NCBI RefSeq assembly: GCF_004136635.1
Contig: NZ_NOIU01000003.1
Span: forward strand, 62,001-126,000
Direction of reading: 5' to 3'
Length of the DNA: 64,000 nucleotides
Origin: Rothia halotolerans
GTDB lineage: Bacteria > Actinomycetota > Actinomycetes > Actinomycetales > Micrococcaceae
In this document: in pieces, positions 1 to 8,489 of the stretch
Numbering within the stretch: the first letter of the stretch is position 1
Layout of the letters: each line of letters starts with the position of its first letter
The notes under the pieces: generated by a model
Seen by the model: the letters and a program-made list of their open reading frames with translations, nothing else
What the model was told of the DNA's origin: nothing
The model's database searches: none
Translations under genes and position numbers: made by a program

Positions 1-1407
1 CTCCTCGGCCGGGACCTCCATCGGGCCGCTGCCGATGAGGGACAGGACCATGGGGGAGGCCCGCTCCAGCAGGGGCACGAAGAGCAGCTCCGTGCGGTCC
101 TCCAGCCACGGCTCCTCCTCCGCCTCCCGGTTCAGCTGGGGGAGGGGGGAGGGGCGGGTCCGCGCCCAGTTCCCCGACGCCTCGGCGCGCTGCTCGTACT
201 CGCGCTGCAGGGCGTTGCCGAGCGCGAAGTAGGCCTGGGGATGCTGGGCGCTGCCGATCGGGAAGGCGCGGTCGGCCGGCAGCCAGAGGCTCTCGGCGTC
301 CTCCTCGTCCCCGGCCTCGGGAGAGGAGGGGAAGCTCAGGGCGGGGGTCAGGGCGAGGCCGCCCTGCCCGGCGTCGGTCAGGCGCAGGCCGAGTCGCGCC
401 TCGGGTGCGAGGGAGACCGCGGCCTGCCGGCCGTCGAGCACCAGCGTGATGCCGGCGTCGGCGCTGCGCTCCAGCAGGTCCCACACCAGCGGCGAGGTCA
501 CGTAGTCCAGGACCAGCCAGTCGTGGGTGGAGGCGTAGGCGTTCTGGTCCGCGCTGACCACGGCGTAGAACTCCCGCAGCCAGTCCTCCTGGGCGGGCCG
601 CAGGCCGGTGCGGCGCCCCGCCCGCCGGGAGAAGGCGTCCCAGGTCAGGCCGCCCTTGATCCAGCGGCCCCGGGCGCCGAGCAGCAGCGGTCGCGCGCTC
701 AGCCGGGCCGGAGCCGGGGTCTCGGGCGAGCCCATCCCCAGGCCGTAGCGCGCCGGCACCTCGAGCCGCAGGTCCAGGGCGGCGGGGACCTGCTGTGCGC
801 CGCTGCGGAAGTCGATGCTCTGGGACTGGAGCGCCCGCGCCAGGTGGCGCCGCCAGGAGCCCTGGATCGCGCTGGTCTCGCCCGCGCGCGGCGCACGGTC
901 CGGGAGGCGGGTCAGGCCGGGGACGCTCTCGCGCAGCTCGTCGATGGTCCTGCGGCGGGCGGCGTCGGCGTCCTCCTCGGGGGGCTCCGCCTCGCTCCGG
1001 GAGCCGTCCGCTGCGGGCCGGGGGCTCTCGGCTCCCGTGCGGGAGCCGTCCGTCGACGCCGAGCGGAGCGGCCGGTCCTCCCCGGCCTCGCCCCAGCCGC
1101 CCTCGTGGAACCAGCCGATCAGCGCCGCCATGACGTGCTTGCAGTTGGTGCCCACCGGGCAGGAGCAGAACGAGTGGAACGGCGCCGAGTGCGGGATCCG
1201 CTCGGCGGGGAAGACCACCGACTGCGAGTAGGGGCGCACCGCGTTGCCCGCCACCTTGGCGGAGAGGGTGAGGTTCTCCTCGTCGTACTCGGCCCCCAGG
1301 ACCTTCCCGGCGCGGTAGTACCGCTCGCCGCGCGCGAAGGTGTTGTGTCCTGCGACCTTGAGGACCTGCGCGATGCTCACCGGGATCTGTGCAGCGGGAT
1401 AGGGCAT
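1..1407 (-). CDS. SWIM zinc-finger protein, N-terminal part of an SNF2-type helicase (partial)
   Basis: The reading frame opens at ATG 1407 and runs off the left edge, giving 469 residues with no stop. Residues 1-60 contain the block leading to FARGERYYRAGKV, typical of the start of SWIM helicases. C81, C83, C89 and H91 (motif CSCPVGTNCKHV) form a SWIM zinc-binding site, which in this family binds nucleic acid or protein. The following residues resemble the helicase-associated region that precedes an SNF2 ATPase; the ATPase would lie outside the window, so helicase activity is inferred. A hexamer TAGATT sits exactly 7 nt before the ATG, suggesting a leaderless transcript. It could also be a SWIM protein without an ATPase. 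Confidence 0.72.
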   Translation of the reverse strand, partial: MPYPAAQIPVSIAQVLKVAGHNTFARGERYYRAGKVLGAEYDEENLTLSAKVAGNAVRPYSQSVVFPAERIPHSAPFHSFCSCPVGTNCKHVMAALIGWFHEGGWGEAGEDRPLRSASTDGSRTGAESPRPAADGSRSEAEPPEEDADAARRRTIDELRESVPGLTRLPDRAPRAGETSAIQGSWRRHLARALQSQSIDFRSGAQQVPAALDLRLEVPARYGLGMGSPETPAPARLSARPLLLGARGRWIKGGLTWDAFSRRAGRRTGLRPAQEDWLREFYAVVSADQNAYASTHDWLVLDYVTSPLVWDLLERSADAGITLVLDGRQAAVSLAPEARLGLRLTDAGQGGLALTPALSFPSSPEAGDEEDAESLWLPADRAFPIGSAQHPQAYFALGNALQREYEQRAEASGNWARTRPSPLPQLNREAEEEPWLEDRTELLFVPLLERASPMVLSLIGSGPMEVPAEE

Positions 1408-1414
1408 ACCTCCC

Positions 1415-1420
1415 AATCTA
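1415..1420 (-). promoter_or_regulatory. -10 element of the SWIM gene (leaderless type)
   Basis: On the minus strand this reads TAGATT, followed by the 7-nt spacer gggaggt and the ATG at 1407. The spacing puts the expected transcription start at or next to the first base of the start codon. No clear -35 is visible. Confidence 0.4.
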
Positions 1421-1656
1421 GCCCCACCGGACAGGGCGGCGCGGCGCGCCGTCGGCTCCCCGGCTTTTCAGCCGCCGCCTCCTTGGGTATGCTGAATCCA
1501 GCTTCAAGAGTCTCAACTGCAAAGCTCCGACTTGGTTGAGCGCCAACCCCATGTTCAAGGGTGGCTCGGATGACGAAGCGGTCTATATTCGCCGTGAATG
1601 CGGCACACCTGACCGGTATAGGCAAGAGCACTCGAAAGGAATGCGCGCTCGCGCTG
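1421..1656. other. Intergenic region, lower GC, possible lost 5' part of an antitoxin gene
   Basis: The region is visibly poorer in G+C than its neighbours. It contains an open frame continuous with the antitoxin-like gene downstream (open back to a GTG at 1561), but the encoded residues do not resemble an antitoxin DNA-binding domain. A TATATT hexamer lies at 1584-1589 and a TATAGG hexamer at 1617-1622, either of which could be a -10 for the toxin-antitoxin pair. Confidence 0.3.
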
Positions 1657-1851
1657 ATGGCCATGTCCACCACTTCCTCCGCCCGCCCCGACTTCTCCGC
1701 CGCCGTCCCGGTCGCCGGAGGCTACCAGGCGATGAGCATCCAGGACTACGCCCGCGTCGACTCGGCGCGCTCTGAGTTCCTCAACTTCCTGCTGGCGCCC
1801 AACGCCGTGGGCACCCCGGTGGTCGAGATGGCGGTAGATCGCGCCGCATGA
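1657..1851 (+). CDS. Phd/YefM-like antitoxin, apparently only the toxin-neutralising C-terminal part
   Basis: This is a 64-residue frame whose stop overlaps the PIN toxin start by four bases (ATGA, 1848-1851), the usual antitoxin-toxin arrangement. Residues 24-46 (including MSIQDYARVDSARSEFLNFL) resemble the C-terminal toxin-binding segment of Phd-type antitoxins: a hydrophobic residue plus SxxDY, then a short hydrophobic FLxFLL helix. The N-terminal beta-sheet DNA-binding domain normally found in this family is not recognisable upstream, so the gene may be truncated. The start is uncertain: AAAGGA at 1635-1640 is 16 nt before ATG 1657, and ATG 1663 or an upstream GTG are alternatives. Neutralisation of the adjacent toxin is inferred from position and this short motif only. 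Confidence 0.4.
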   Translation: MAMSTTSSARPDFSAAVPVAGGYQAMSIQDYARVDSARSEFLNFLLAPNAVGTPVVEMAVDRAA

Positions 1852-2288
1852 CCGTGAGCTCCCAGGGGCTGCTCCTCGACGCGGACGTCCTCGCCGAGAT
1901 CCGCCGGGCGGAGCCCAACCCAGTGATCGTGGCGTTCCTGCGCCGGCGCTCCCACCGGACGCTCTTCGTCTCGGTGCTGAGCATCGGCGAGCTCCGCGGG
2001 CTCTACCCCCACGCGGAGACGGACCGGTGGCTCGACGAGCTGATCGAGCGCTTCGGCGGCCACGTCCTGGAGGTGGGCCCCGACGTCGCGCGCGCCTGGG
2101 CCGGACGCTCCACGCCCGAGTCGATCCTCCGGCGCGGGCAGCCCTCCGGCGGCAACTGGACCGGCGCCGCGGTGGAGGGACTGATCGCCGCCACGGCGCG
2201 GGTGCACGAGCTCACGGTCGTCTCCTCGAAGGCCGAGGCGTACCGCGCCTGGGGGGTCGACGCCGCCGACCCCTGGACCGAGGCCTGA
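1848..2288 (+). CDS. PIN-domain (FitB/VapC-like) toxin with altered active site
   Basis: The 146-residue protein has the length and layout of a FitB-like PIN ribonuclease toxin, which as a class cleaves RNA using Mg2+ held by conserved acidic residues. D11 (LLLDADVLAEIRR) and E48 (LSIGELRG) fit the first two acidic positions. In the third motif, usually D-x-LIAATA, the sequence has E110 (VEGLIAATARVHELTVV). The family's TRNxxDF motif is replaced by SSKAEAY, losing the final Asp. The protein may therefore be weakly active or inactive. Translation is coupled to the antitoxin-like gene by the ATGA overlap. No inverted-repeat operator was recognised. Confidence 0.68.
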   Translation: MTVSSQGLLLDADVLAEIRRAEPNPVIVAFLRRRSHRTLFVSVLSIGELRGLYPHAETDRWLDELIERFGGHVLEVGPDVARAWAGRSTPESILRRGQPSGGNWTGAAVEGLIAATARVHELTVVSSKAEAYRAWGVDAADPWTEA

Positions 2289-2328
2289 GGACCCTCGACG
2301 GCGGGGGACGCGCCGCTGGGCGCCCGGC

Positions 2329-4386
2329 ATGTCAAAATTGATGTCGATGAGAACCCCACGCCGCCCGTCCCTTCCCGCGACGCTGCCGATGCCCCTGTGG
2401 CTCCAGGCGATCGTCGAGACCGTTCTGATGACCATCGCCTCGCTGGCGGTGGTCCTGGTCCTGCTGCTCTGCGGCTGGGCCTCGATGGGGTTCCCGGGCG
2501 GCGTCGAGCCCGTGCTCGGCGGGGCCGGGCAGCTGTGGCTCGCGGCCCACGGCGTCGGGCTGCGCCTCGACGTCGCCGGTCCGGGCGGGGGGCCGGACGT
2601 GACCGGCCTCGCCACGTTCACGCCCCTGGGGCTGACCCTGCTGCTGCTGCTCTTCGCCCGCCGCTCGGGCTCCCGGCTCGCCCAGGCCTCCTACGAGGGG
2701 CAGTTCTGGCAGCCGGTGCTCAGCTCGGCCCTGACCTACGCCGTCCTCGGCGCCGGCATCAGCCTGGCGAGCGGCTCTCAGGCGCTGTCCACCAGCGTCG
2801 TCGCCTCCGCGATCGTGCCCGTGTGGGTCGTGCTCGTGGGGGCGGTGTGGGGCGGCCACCGGGTCTCCGGCTCCTGGCTGCGCCTGCTCGGGATCCGGCG
2901 CGAGCGCCTGATCCAGCGGTACAACCAGTACACCCGGTGGGCCGGGGCCTACATCGTCTCCGTGCTGCGCTCCGCCTGGGTGGGGCTGCTGGGGGTGGTG
3001 GCGGCCGGGGCGCTGCTGACCGGCGTCGCGATCGTCTACCACTGGAACGACGCGATCGCCCTCCAGCAGGGCCTGCACGCGGGCCTGCTGGGCGACGCCG
3101 TCCTCGCCCTCTTCCAGTTCGCGATCCTGCCCAACCTGGTGGTCTTCGGCATGGCGTGGGGCCTGGGCGCCGGGTTCAGCCTAGGTGAGGGCACGCTGAT
3201 CTCCCCGGCCGTGACCGACGCGGCCGGCCTGCCCGCGCTGCCCATCCTGGGGGCCGTGCCGGCGGGGACCGGGCCCTGGTCCTTCGCGGTGCTCGCGCTG
3301 CCGGTGCTGGCGGGCGCGCTCGCCGGCTGGTGGTTCGTCCGGGCGGGGGAGAACCACCTCGACGAGTGGCTGGCGCTGAAGATCAGGCAGCGGTGGCTCT
3401 CGGCGCTGCTCTCCGGCACGGCGCTGGCGCTCGCGGTGGGGCTGCTCGTGGGGGTCGGGACGGCCCTGCTCGCGGTGCTCTCCCGGGGCTCGCTCGGGGT
3501 GGGGCGGTTCACCGACGTCGGCCCGGATCCGCTCCTCACCGGGCTGTGGGCCCTGGTGACCGTGGGCGTCGGCGTCGTGATCGGGCAGGTGCTCTCGCCG
3601 GTGCTGGAGCGGGAGGGCTCCTCGACGGCGCGCCGGCGGGCCGCGGCGGGAGGATCCGCGGCGACGGCGGGGGAGACCGCCCAGGAGCCGACCCGCCGGG
3701 AGCGCCGCCGCGCCCGCCGCCGGGAGCGCCGGGTGCTCAAGGCGTCTTCCCGCCGGGCCGCCGCGGCCGGGAGGACGGGTGCGGCTCCCAAGGAGCCGGG
3801 CGCGGCCTCGGAGACCGGCGAGGGGCGTCTTGAGAACGACGCCCGGCCTGAGACCGCCGGACGCCCTGACACGGGACCGGCCGCAGGGGACGACGCCGGT
3901 TCCGTCGGAGCCGGTGAGCCGACCGCCCTGCAGCGCCTGCGCGGTGTGAGGGCCGGAGCCGCCGTCCCCCTGGAGCGGGATGCCGCTGAGCCCGCCGCCC
4001 CGTGGACCCGGGGAGACCTCCCCGACGAAGCCCGCGAGGAGGCCTCCGCAGGGGCCTCCTCCGCGCCCGAGCCCTCCGTGGACGCGAAGGCTCCCCTGCC
4101 CGCCGCCCCGGGAAGCGGGACCGAGGAGAAGGTGACCAGAGCCGATACGGACGACGACGGCCTCGAGGGCGCCCCAGCCGGATCGAAGGGGCACGCCCCG
4201 CGAGCCGATGCCGAGGGCCCCGAGGGGGCCCGCCCCGTGCCGGCGCCCTCCCACCCGGCCGGCCAGAAGCCGCAGAGCGGGCAGGACGCCCCGGAGGACG
4301 CCGAGCGTCCTTCAGAGGAAGAGCCCCGGCCCGAGCCGAAGCGCGTGGTGGTGGCCCGGCCGCGCCGGCGGCGCCCGAGGGGCTGA
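2329..4386 (+). CDS. perM: PerM-like multispanning membrane protein (DUF6350) with long charged tail
   Basis: The first ~425 residues are a multi-helix membrane domain of roughly eight to ten hydrophobic segments, starting near residue 24. Residues ~428-685 form a hydrophilic Ala/Pro/Arg/Glu-rich tail likely to be disordered and cytoplasmic. In mycobacteria the membrane protein gene directly before purN and purH is perM, implicated in stabilising the divisome; the same order here and the DUF6350-like membrane core support that assignment. ATG codons at 2329, 2341 and 2347 are all possible starts, and none has a strong ribosome binding site. The tail is far longer than a membrane anchor needs and ends in a run of Arg residues. 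Confidence 0.7.
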   Translation: MSKLMSMRTPRRPSLPATLPMPLWLQAIVETVLMTIASLAVVLVLLLCGWASMGFPGGVEPVLGGAGQLWLAAHGVGLRLDVAGPGGGPDVTGLATFTPLGLTLLLLLFARRSGSRLAQASYEGQFWQPVLSSALTYAVLGAGISLASGSQALSTSVVASAIVPVWVVLVGAVWGGHRVSGSWLRLLGIRRERLIQRYNQYTRWAGAYIVSVLRSAWVGLLGVVAAGALLTGVAIVYHWNDAIALQQGLHAGLLGDAVLALFQFAILPNLVVFGMAWGLGAGFSLGEGTLISPAVTDAAGLPALPILGAVPAGTGPWSFAVLALPVLAGALAGWWFVRAGENHLDEWLALKIRQRWLSALLSGTALALAVGLLVGVGTALLAVLSRGSLGVGRFTDVGPDPLLTGLWALVTVGVGVVIGQVLSPVLEREGSSTARRRAAAGGSAATAGETAQEPTRRERRRARRRERRVLKASSRRAAAAGRTGAAPKEPGAASETGEGRLENDARPETAGRPDTGPAAGDDAGSVGAGEPTALQRLRGVRAGAAVPLERDAAEPAAPWTRGDLPDEAREEASAGASSAPEPSVDAKAPLPAAPGSGTEEKVTRADTDDDGLEGAPAGSKGHAPRADAEGPEGARPVPAPSHPAGQKPQSGQDAPEDAERPSEEEPRPEPKRVVVARPRRRRPRG

Positions 4387-4420
4387 GCCGGGCCGCCCGA
4401 AACCTTCTGCTCCCGGCCCG

Positions 4421-4909
4421 TCAGTCCCCGGTTAGGCGGGACATGATCGAGTCGTACAGCGAGTCCTGACAGCCGCCGGCCGAGGAGATCGTCAGCGAGG
4501 TGTCCACACACTCGCGGTAGCCCTCCGTGAGCTGCCACATCGCGAGGTTCACCCCGGAGATCAGGGCGAAGTACAGGCAGCCCAGCAGGATCAGGATCAT
4601 GAACACGTAGCCGGCCCGGCCGGAGCCCGCCCGCTTCAGCGCCACCAGCGCCGCGATGTCCGTGACCGCCGCGGCCAGCAGCAGCACCAGGGAGGCCGCC
4701 AGGAACCAGCGCCCGCCCCCGCCGTCGCCGGCCAGGAAGGAGGCCATCACCCCCGCCACGGCCAGCAGCACGGTCACGCGGGTGCGGTACACGACGGCGT
4801 TCGCCCGCCGCTCGGCGTCCGGGCCGCCGGGTCGCCCCGGGCCCTCCGACCCGGTGGGTCCGGTCTCGCGGGTCTGCTGGCTGTCCTGGGGATCGGGCGA
4901 GGAATGCAT
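4421..4909 (-). CDS. Small three-helix membrane protein of unknown function
   Basis: This 162-residue protein begins at ATG 4909; an upstream in-frame extension runs antisense through purN and is not credible. Residues 1-40 are polar. Hydrophobic segments lie at about 45-60, 68-91 and 100-124, and the C-terminal tail carries two cysteines (C134, C147) that could form a disulfide if exported. I do not recognise the family. It is divergent from purN with only 54 bp between the start codons and convergent with perM. The sequence TAGACT lies 8 nt before the start, compatible with a leaderless message. Confidence 0.65.
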   Translation of the reverse strand: MHSSPDPQDSQQTRETGPTGSEGPGRPGGPDAERRANAVVYRTRVTVLLAVAGVMASFLAGDGGGGRWFLAASLVLLLAAAVTDIAALVALKRAGSGRAGYVFMILILLGCLYFALISGVNLAMWQLTEGYRECVDTSLTISSAGGCQDSLYDSIMSRLTGD

Positions 4910-4917
4910 AGGACCCG

Positions 4918-4956
4918 AGTCTACCGGCCGTCGCGGCCCCCACCTCCCGGTACAGT
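4918..4956. promoter_or_regulatory. Back-to-back promoters for purN and the divergent membrane gene
   Basis: TACAGT at 4951-4956 is followed by gaggcgc and the purN ATG (7-nt spacer). On the other strand TAGACT at 4918-4923 lies 8 nt from the ATG at 4909. Both -10 hexamers sit within a 54 bp gap, so the two polymerase footprints must overlap. No purine operator was recognised. Confidence 0.4.
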
Positions 4957-4963
4957 GAGGCGC

Positions 4964-5533
4964 ATGCGCATTGTGGTCATGGTCTCCGGTTCCGGCACCA
5001 ATCTCCAGTCGATCCTCGACGCCGCCGAGGCGGGCCTGTTGGAGGCCGACATCGCCGCGGTGGGCGCGGACCAGGAGTGCCAGGGCCTCGAGCGCGCCCG
5101 CCGGGCGGGGATCCGGACCTTCGTCCTCGCCCCCGGGGACCACTCCGACCGCGAGGCCTGGAACCGCGCCCTCGAGGAGCGGCTCGCCGGCCTCGAGCCC
5201 GACTGCATCGTCTTCGCGGGCTTCATGCGGATCGTCGACGCGCGGCTGGTCGAGCGCTTCGAGCGCCGCATCGTCAACACCCATCCCTCCCTGCTCCCCG
5301 CCTTCCCCGGCGCGCATGGGGTCCGGGACGCGCTGGCCTACGGCGTGAGGATCACCGGGGTCACCGTGCACTTCGTGGACTCCGGGGTGGACACCGGCCC
5401 GATCCTGGAGCAGGCCGCCGTCCCGGTCGTGGAGGGGGACACCGAGGGGACCCTGCACGAGCGGATCAAGGTGCAGGAGCGCTCTCTGCTGGTGACCACG
5501 ATTAAAAAACTGTCCGCCGCTGGCTTAGGCTGA
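4964..5533 (+). CDS. purN: Phosphoribosylglycinamide formyltransferase
   Basis: PurN transfers the formyl group of 10-formyl-THF to GAR, the third step of purine synthesis, in the cytosol. The 189-residue protein has normal length. The N-terminal loop [10 protein letters not shown] binds the phosphoribosyl group; N105 and H107 ([11 protein letters not shown]) and D143 (SGVDTGPI) are the expected catalytic residues. ATG 4964 was chosen over an upstream in-frame extension because conserved sequence begins there and TACAGT lies 7 nt before it. purH follows 40 bp downstream, so the two are probably co-transcribed. Confidence 0.95.
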   Translation: MRIVVMVSGSGTNLQSILDAAEAGLLEADIAAVGADQECQGLERARRAGIRTFVLAPGDHSDREAWNRALEERLAGLEPDCIVFAGFMRIVDARLVERFERRIVNTHPSLLPAFPGAHGVRDALAYGVRITGVTVHFVDSGVDTGPILEQAAVPVVEGDTEGTLHERIKVQERSLLVTTIKKLSAAGLG

Positions 5534-5573
5534 TGTGGTCACCAGCACCCATCCCCGACACACTGGAGCATTC

Positions 5574-7184
5574 GTGACCCTGATCGAGCTGGACCGAGTC
5601 CCCCTCAAGCGCGCCCTCATTTCCGTCTACGACAAGTCCGGGCTGCCGGACCTCGCCCGCGGCCTGCACGAGGCCGGCGTCGCCATCGTCTCGACCGGGT
5701 CCACGGCGCAGACCATCGCCGACGCCGGGGTCCCCGTCACGGAGGTCTCCAGCATCACCGAGTTCCCCGAGTGCCTCGAGGGGCGGGTCAAGACGCTGCA
5801 CCCGCGCATCCACGCCGGCATCCTCGCGGACCGCCGCAAGCAGGACCACATCGACCAGCTCGAGCAGCTGGGGGTCGAGCCCTTCGACCTGGTGGTCGTC
5901 AATCTCTATCCCTTCGTGGACACCGTGGCCTCCGGCGCGGGCCAGGACGCGATCATCGAGAAGATCGACATCGGCGGGCCCTCCATGGTCCGCGCCGCCG
6001 CCAAGAACCACCATGCGGTCTCCGTGGTCACCGACCCGGCCCAGTACGCCGAGGTCGTCGAGGCGGCCCGCGGGGGCGGCTTCGACCTGGCCGCCCGGCG
6101 TCGCCTGGCGGCGGGGGCCTTCGCCCACACCGCGGCGTACGACACCGCCGTCGCGACCTGGACCCAGCAGCAGTTCCTGCAGGACCCGGAGGCGAACTTC
6201 TGGCCGCCCTACGCGGGCCTGGGCTTCGAGCGCTCCGAGTCGCTGCGCTACGGCGAGAACCCGCACCAGCGGGGCGCCCTCTACGCGGATCCCGCGGCCC
6301 GCCCCGGCATCGCGCAGGCCGAGCAGCTCGGCGGCAAGGCGATGTCCTACAACAACTACGTCGACGGCGACGCCGCCCTGCGCGCCGCCTACGACTTCGA
6401 CGCCCCGGCTGTGGCCGTCATCAAGCACAACAACCCCTGCGGCATCGCCGTCGGCTCGCCCGAGGCAGCCGATCCGATCGCCGACGCCCACCGCAAGGCC
6501 CACGCCTGCGACCCGCTCTCCGCCTACGGCGGGGTGATCGCCGCCAACCGCGAGGTCACGCTGGCGATGGCCGAGTCGATCAAGCCGATCTTCACCGAGG
6601 TCGTGATCGCTCCCTCCTTCGCCCCCGAGGCGCTCGAGCTGCTGCAGAGCAAGAAGAACCTGCGCATCCTCGTGCTGCCCGAGGGCTTCGAGCGGGAGGA
6701 GCTGGAGTACCGGCAGGTCTCCGGCGGAGCCCTGTTCCAGCAGTCCGACCGCCTCCAGGCCGAAGGCGACGACCCGGCGAACTGGGAGCTCGCGGCCGGT
6801 GAGGCCGCCGACGAGGCGACGCTGGCCGACCTCGCCTTCGCCTGGCGCGCCCTGCGCTCGGCGAAGTCCAACGCGATCCTGCTCGCCGAGGACGGCGCCG
6901 CCGTCGGCATCGGCATGGGCCAGGTCAACCGCGTGGACTCCTGCCGGCTCTCGGTCGAGCGGGCCAATACCCTCGGCGAGGAGGGCCAGGAGCGGGCGCG
7001 GGGCGCCGTCGCCGCCTCGGATGCCTTCTTCCCCTTCGCCGACGGCCTCCAGGTGCTGCTCGACGCCGGGATCCGCGCCGTCGTCCAGCCCGGCGGGTCC
7101 ATCCGCGACGCCGAGGTGGTCGAGGCCGCCGAGCGGGCCGGGATCACGATGTACACCACCGGCGCCCGCCACTTCTTCCACTAG
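5574..7184 (+). CDS. purH: AICAR transformylase / IMP cyclohydrolase
   Basis: PurH catalyses the last two steps to IMP. Residues ~1-135 are the methylglyoxal-synthase-like cyclohydrolase domain ([28 protein letters not shown]), and the remainder is the AICAR transformylase domain with [20 protein letters not shown] and [11 protein letters not shown]. The 536-residue length is normal. GTG 5574 is preferred because GGAG lies at 5565-5568, 5 nt upstream; a GTG at 5535 would add 13 unconserved residues. A TAGGCT hexamer at the end of purN could drive extra transcription. A perfect GC-rich hairpin follows. Confidence 0.95.
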   Translation: MTLIELDRVPLKRALISVYDKSGLPDLARGLHEAGVAIVSTGSTAQTIADAGVPVTEVSSITEFPECLEGRVKTLHPRIHAGILADRRKQDHIDQLEQLGVEPFDLVVVNLYPFVDTVASGAGQDAIIEKIDIGGPSMVRAAAKNHHAVSVVTDPAQYAEVVEAARGGGFDLAARRRLAAGAFAHTAAYDTAVATWTQQQFLQDPEANFWPPYAGLGFERSESLRYGENPHQRGALYADPAARPGIAQAEQLGGKAMSYNNYVDGDAALRAAYDFDAPAVAVIKHNNPCGIAVGSPEAADPIADAHRKAHACDPLSAYGGVIAANREVTLAMAESIKPIFTEVVIAPSFAPEALELLQSKKNLRILVLPEGFEREELEYRQVSGGALFQQSDRLQAEGDDPANWELAAGEAADEATLADLAFAWRALRSAKSNAILLAEDGAAVGIGMGQVNRVDSCRLSVERANTLGEEGQERARGAVAASDAFFPFADGLQVLLDAGIRAVVQPGGSIRDAEVVEAAERAGITMYTTGARHFFH

Positions 7185-7198
7185 GGCGCCGAGGCCGG

Positions 7199-7237
7199 GC
7201 GGCCGCCGGCTCCCGCATCCGCGGGGCCGGCGGCCGC
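7199..7237 (+). terminator. Hairpin after purH
   Basis: Arms 7199-7210 and 7226-7237 (gcggccgccggc and its complement) form a perfect 12 bp stem with a 15-nt loop. There is no U tract, in keeping with other gaps in this window. It starts 15 nt after the purH stop. Confidence 0.6.
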
Positions 7238-7421
7238 TCGCGTCCCCGACCGGCCCGGACTCCCCGGCCCTCGCTGACCGGGCGGAGCTCAGGGGGCGGG
7301 GGCAGCGACCGCGCCTCGCCCACGCCGTCCGGTTCCGGCGGCCGCCGGCCCGGGTGCCCACCTGATGGGACGGTCGCTCCGCGCGGCATGATCCCGCGGG
7401 CCGATCTGATAGACCGGTGCC

Positions 7422-8417
7422 ATGTCTTCACCAACCGCTCGTACGGCGGAGGATCGCAGCGCCCTGATCGCCGTGACGGTCTTCCCCCTGCTGATCCTCG
7501 CGGCCGGAGTCCTCGGCTTCCTCTTCCCGCCGGCCTTCGCCGGCTACGCCTCCTGGGTCAACCCGCTCCTCGGCGTCGTCATGTTTGGCATGGGCCTGAC
7601 CCTGACGCTGCCCGACTTCGGCCTGGTGGCGAAGAAGCCGATCCCGGTGATCATCGGCGTCGTCGCCCAGTTCGTCATCATGCCGCTGCTCGGCGCGGGG
7701 ATCGCCTGGGCGCTGCAGCTCCCGCCGGCGCTGGCGGCGGGCGTGATCCTGGTGGGCTGCTGCCCGGGCGGGACCGCCTCCAACGTGGTCTCCTACCTGG
7801 CCAAGGGCGACGTCGCCCTCTCGGTGGCGATGACGTCCATCTCGACGCTGATCGCACCCTTCCTGACCCCGCTGCTGTGCATGTGGCTCGCGGGCCAGTA
7901 CATGAACGTCGACGGCGGCTCCATGATGCTGTCCATCCTGGAGGTCGTGCTGATCCCGGTCCTGGCGGGGGTCCTCGTCCGCTGGCTGCTGCCGCAGGTG
8001 GTCCGCGCGATCACGCCGGCGCTGCCCTGGATCTCGGTCGCGGCGATCTCGGTGATCGTCACCATCGTCGTCTCCGGCTCCGCCGAGGCGATCGCCTCGG
8101 CCGGCCTGCTGGTGCTGCTCGCGGTGATCCTGCACAACGGTCTGGGGTACCTGCTGGGCTACGGCGCTGCCGCCGCGTTCGGCGTCCCCGTGGCCTCCCG
8201 CCGCACGACGGCGATCGAGGTGGGGATGCAGAACTCCGGGCTCGCGGTCTCGCTGGCCCGGACCTACCTGACGCCGGAGGCCGCCCTGCCCGGCGCGGTG
8301 TTCTCGGTGTGGCACAACGTCTCCGGCGCGCTCGTCGCGGCCTTCCTCAGGCGTCGCGCCCTGCCCGCCGAGGGCCGGCGGGAAGAGGCGGCCGCGGCGG
8401 GCGAGGGCGAGCGCTGA
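7422..8417 (+). CDS. BASS-family sodium-coupled transporter (bile acid:Na+ symporter type)
   Basis: The 331-residue membrane protein has about nine to ten hydrophobic helices. It carries the BASS signatures GCCPGGTASNVVSYLAKGD and EVGMQNSGLAVSLA, which include the crossover regions that bind Na+ in structural homologues. The family moves organic anions such as bile acids, pantoate or 2-keto acids; the substrate here cannot be read from the sequence. ATG 7422 is the first usable start; TAGACC lies 6 nt before it and no ribosome binding site is visible. The C-terminus is a short charged tail. It is a single gene, convergent with the GH65 gene through a shared terminator. Confidence 0.88.
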   Translation: MSSPTARTAEDRSALIAVTVFPLLILAAGVLGFLFPPAFAGYASWVNPLLGVVMFGMGLTLTLPDFGLVAKKPIPVIIGVVAQFVIMPLLGAGIAWALQLPPALAAGVILVGCCPGGTASNVVSYLAKGDVALSVAMTSISTLIAPFLTPLLCMWLAGQYMNVDGGSMMLSILEVVLIPVLAGVLVRWLLPQVVRAITPALPWISVAAISVIVTIVVSGSAEAIASAGLLVLLAVILHNGLGYLLGYGAAAAFGVPVASRRTTAIEVGMQNSGLAVSLARTYLTPEAALPGAVFSVWHNVSGALVAAFLRRRALPAEGRREEAAAAGEGER

Positions 8418-8429
8418 AGCCGGACGGCG

Positions 8430-8470
8430 CGCGAAGAAGGGGCCCGGGAATCCCGGGCCCCTTCTTCGCG
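8430..8470. terminator. Bidirectional terminator between the BASS and GH65 genes
   Basis: An 18-19 bp perfect stem (8430-8448 with 8452-8470) encloses a 3-nt loop. The arms contain gaagaagg and ccttcttc, so each orientation ends with a short pyrimidine run. It lies between convergent genes and serves both. Confidence 0.85.
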
Positions 8471-8489
8471 TCTCGAGCGCCGTGCGGCG

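Noticed and set aside
241-1539. A 432-codon plus-strand frame at the left edge
   Set aside because: It is antisense to the SWIM gene, whose CxCxnCxH site and leaderless promoter identify the real strand.
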